DNA from: Betaproteobacteria bacterium
Lineage (GTDB): Bacteria > Pseudomonadota > Gammaproteobacteria > Burkholderiales > Usitatibacteraceae
Reading direction: 5' to 3'
DNA: 64,000 nt
Assembly: GCA_016791265.1 (NCBI GenBank)
Contig: JAEUMY010000007.1
Span: 186,001-250,000, forward strand
Below, piece by piece: positions 63,775-64,000 of this stretch. The first letter of the stretch is position 1; the number at the start of each line of letters is the position of its first letter. The notes beneath the pieces were generated by a model. The model ran no database searches, was not told the DNA's origin, and saw only the letters and a list, made by a program, of their open reading frames with translations. A program made the position numbers and the translations under genes.

Positions 63775-64000
63775 ATGAACACCCACTCCAGAGTCGCCTT
63801 CATCGGCCTCGGCGCCATGGGCGGCGCCATGACGCGCCGCCTCATGAACGCTGGCTATCTCGTCACCGTCCACGCGCGCCGGCCCGAGGTCATGCGGCCG
63901 TATGTGGACGACGGCGCGCTGTCCGCGAGCTCTCCGGCGGAAGCCGCGAAGAATGCGGACTTCATATTCACCAACGTCACTTCCACGCACGATGTGGAGG
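63775..64000 (+). CDS. NAD(P)-dependent 3-hydroxyacid dehydrogenase (N-terminal part)
   Basis: The window ends inside this gene. The visible 75 residues open with the dinucleotide-binding motif VAFIGLGAMGGAMTRRLMNAG and continue to FIFTNVTSTHDVE, as in 3-hydroxyisobutyrate or tartronate semialdehyde reductases. ATG 63775 is preferred; an in-frame ATG at 63742 adds 11 residues. The exact substrate cannot be told from this part. Confidence 0.85.
   Translation, partial: MNTHSRVAFIGLGAMGGAMTRRLMNAGYLVTVHARRPEVMRPYVDDGALSASSPAEAAKNADFIFTNVTSTHDVE

Overview
The window is a GC-rich, densely packed bacterial chromosome segment. It most likely comes from a betaproteobacterium. The gene orders mreBCD-mrdA-rodA-rlpA-dacA-dat-ybeD-lipB-lipA, efp next to earP with an arginine at EF-P position 32, metX-metW, and cysI-DUF934-cysH-cysD-cysN all fit that class; the family cannot be fixed from the sequence. 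No phage, insertion sequence or CRISPR array is seen.

Layout. 1-2317: end of ptsH, ptsI and a coupled unknown gene. 2318-4398: a metX leader (SAM-II-like aptamer plus intrinsic terminator), metX, metW and a small membrane protein. 4410-8795: an ABC-F ATPase, xthA, pyrE and a DUF4124 protein. 8838-12024: gatCAB on the minus strand. 12200-20997: cell elongation and wall genes. 20994-22880: ybeD, lipB, lipA. 22880-25339: hicAB, ada and alkB. 25364-32768: an unknown gene, a LysR regulator facing aceB, ilvD, an unknown exported protein, lgt and a small membrane protein. 33057-39067: a large lipoprotein metalloprotease, tRNA-Ala(CGC), an exported methyltransferase-like protein and a PAS-GGDEF sensor. 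39343-41492: efp, earP, cbiX. 41580-52364: a nitrate assimilation unit (nasT, a sigma-54 promoter with an ANTAR leader, nrtA, a 46-aa ORF, nrtB, nrtD, nirB, nirD, nasA, cobA). 52446-62758: a sulfate assimilation unit (cysI, DUF934, cysH, cysD, cysN, a second cobA, sbp, cysT, cysW, cysA, rhodanese). 62811-64000: an Lrp regulator, a DUF6356 gene behind a heptamer tandem repeat, and the start of a dehydrogenase.

How the parts work together. Nitrate uptake, nitrate reductase and nitrite reductase sit beside sulfate uptake, activation and reduction. Both nitrite and sulfite reductase need siroheme, and each block carries its own uroporphyrinogen-III methyltransferase; a CbiX chelatase lies just upstream. 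The nitrate block appears to have two layers of control: a sigma-54 promoter, then a NasT-type antitermination leader.

The most striking signal is not a gene. The 12-bp palindrome GCGAATATTCGC occurs 32 times by my reading, plus 7 one-mismatch copies, where chance predicts far fewer than one. It lies in intergenic DNA and in all three codon phases of unrelated genes, spelling ANIR, EYS or RIFA in the proteins. This looks like a DNA-level signal similar in kind to cyanobacterial HIP1. A second unexplained element is a quasi-palindromic unit of about 125 bp, present twice, whose outer stems differ in sequence but remain self-complementary and carry the start region of the next gene.
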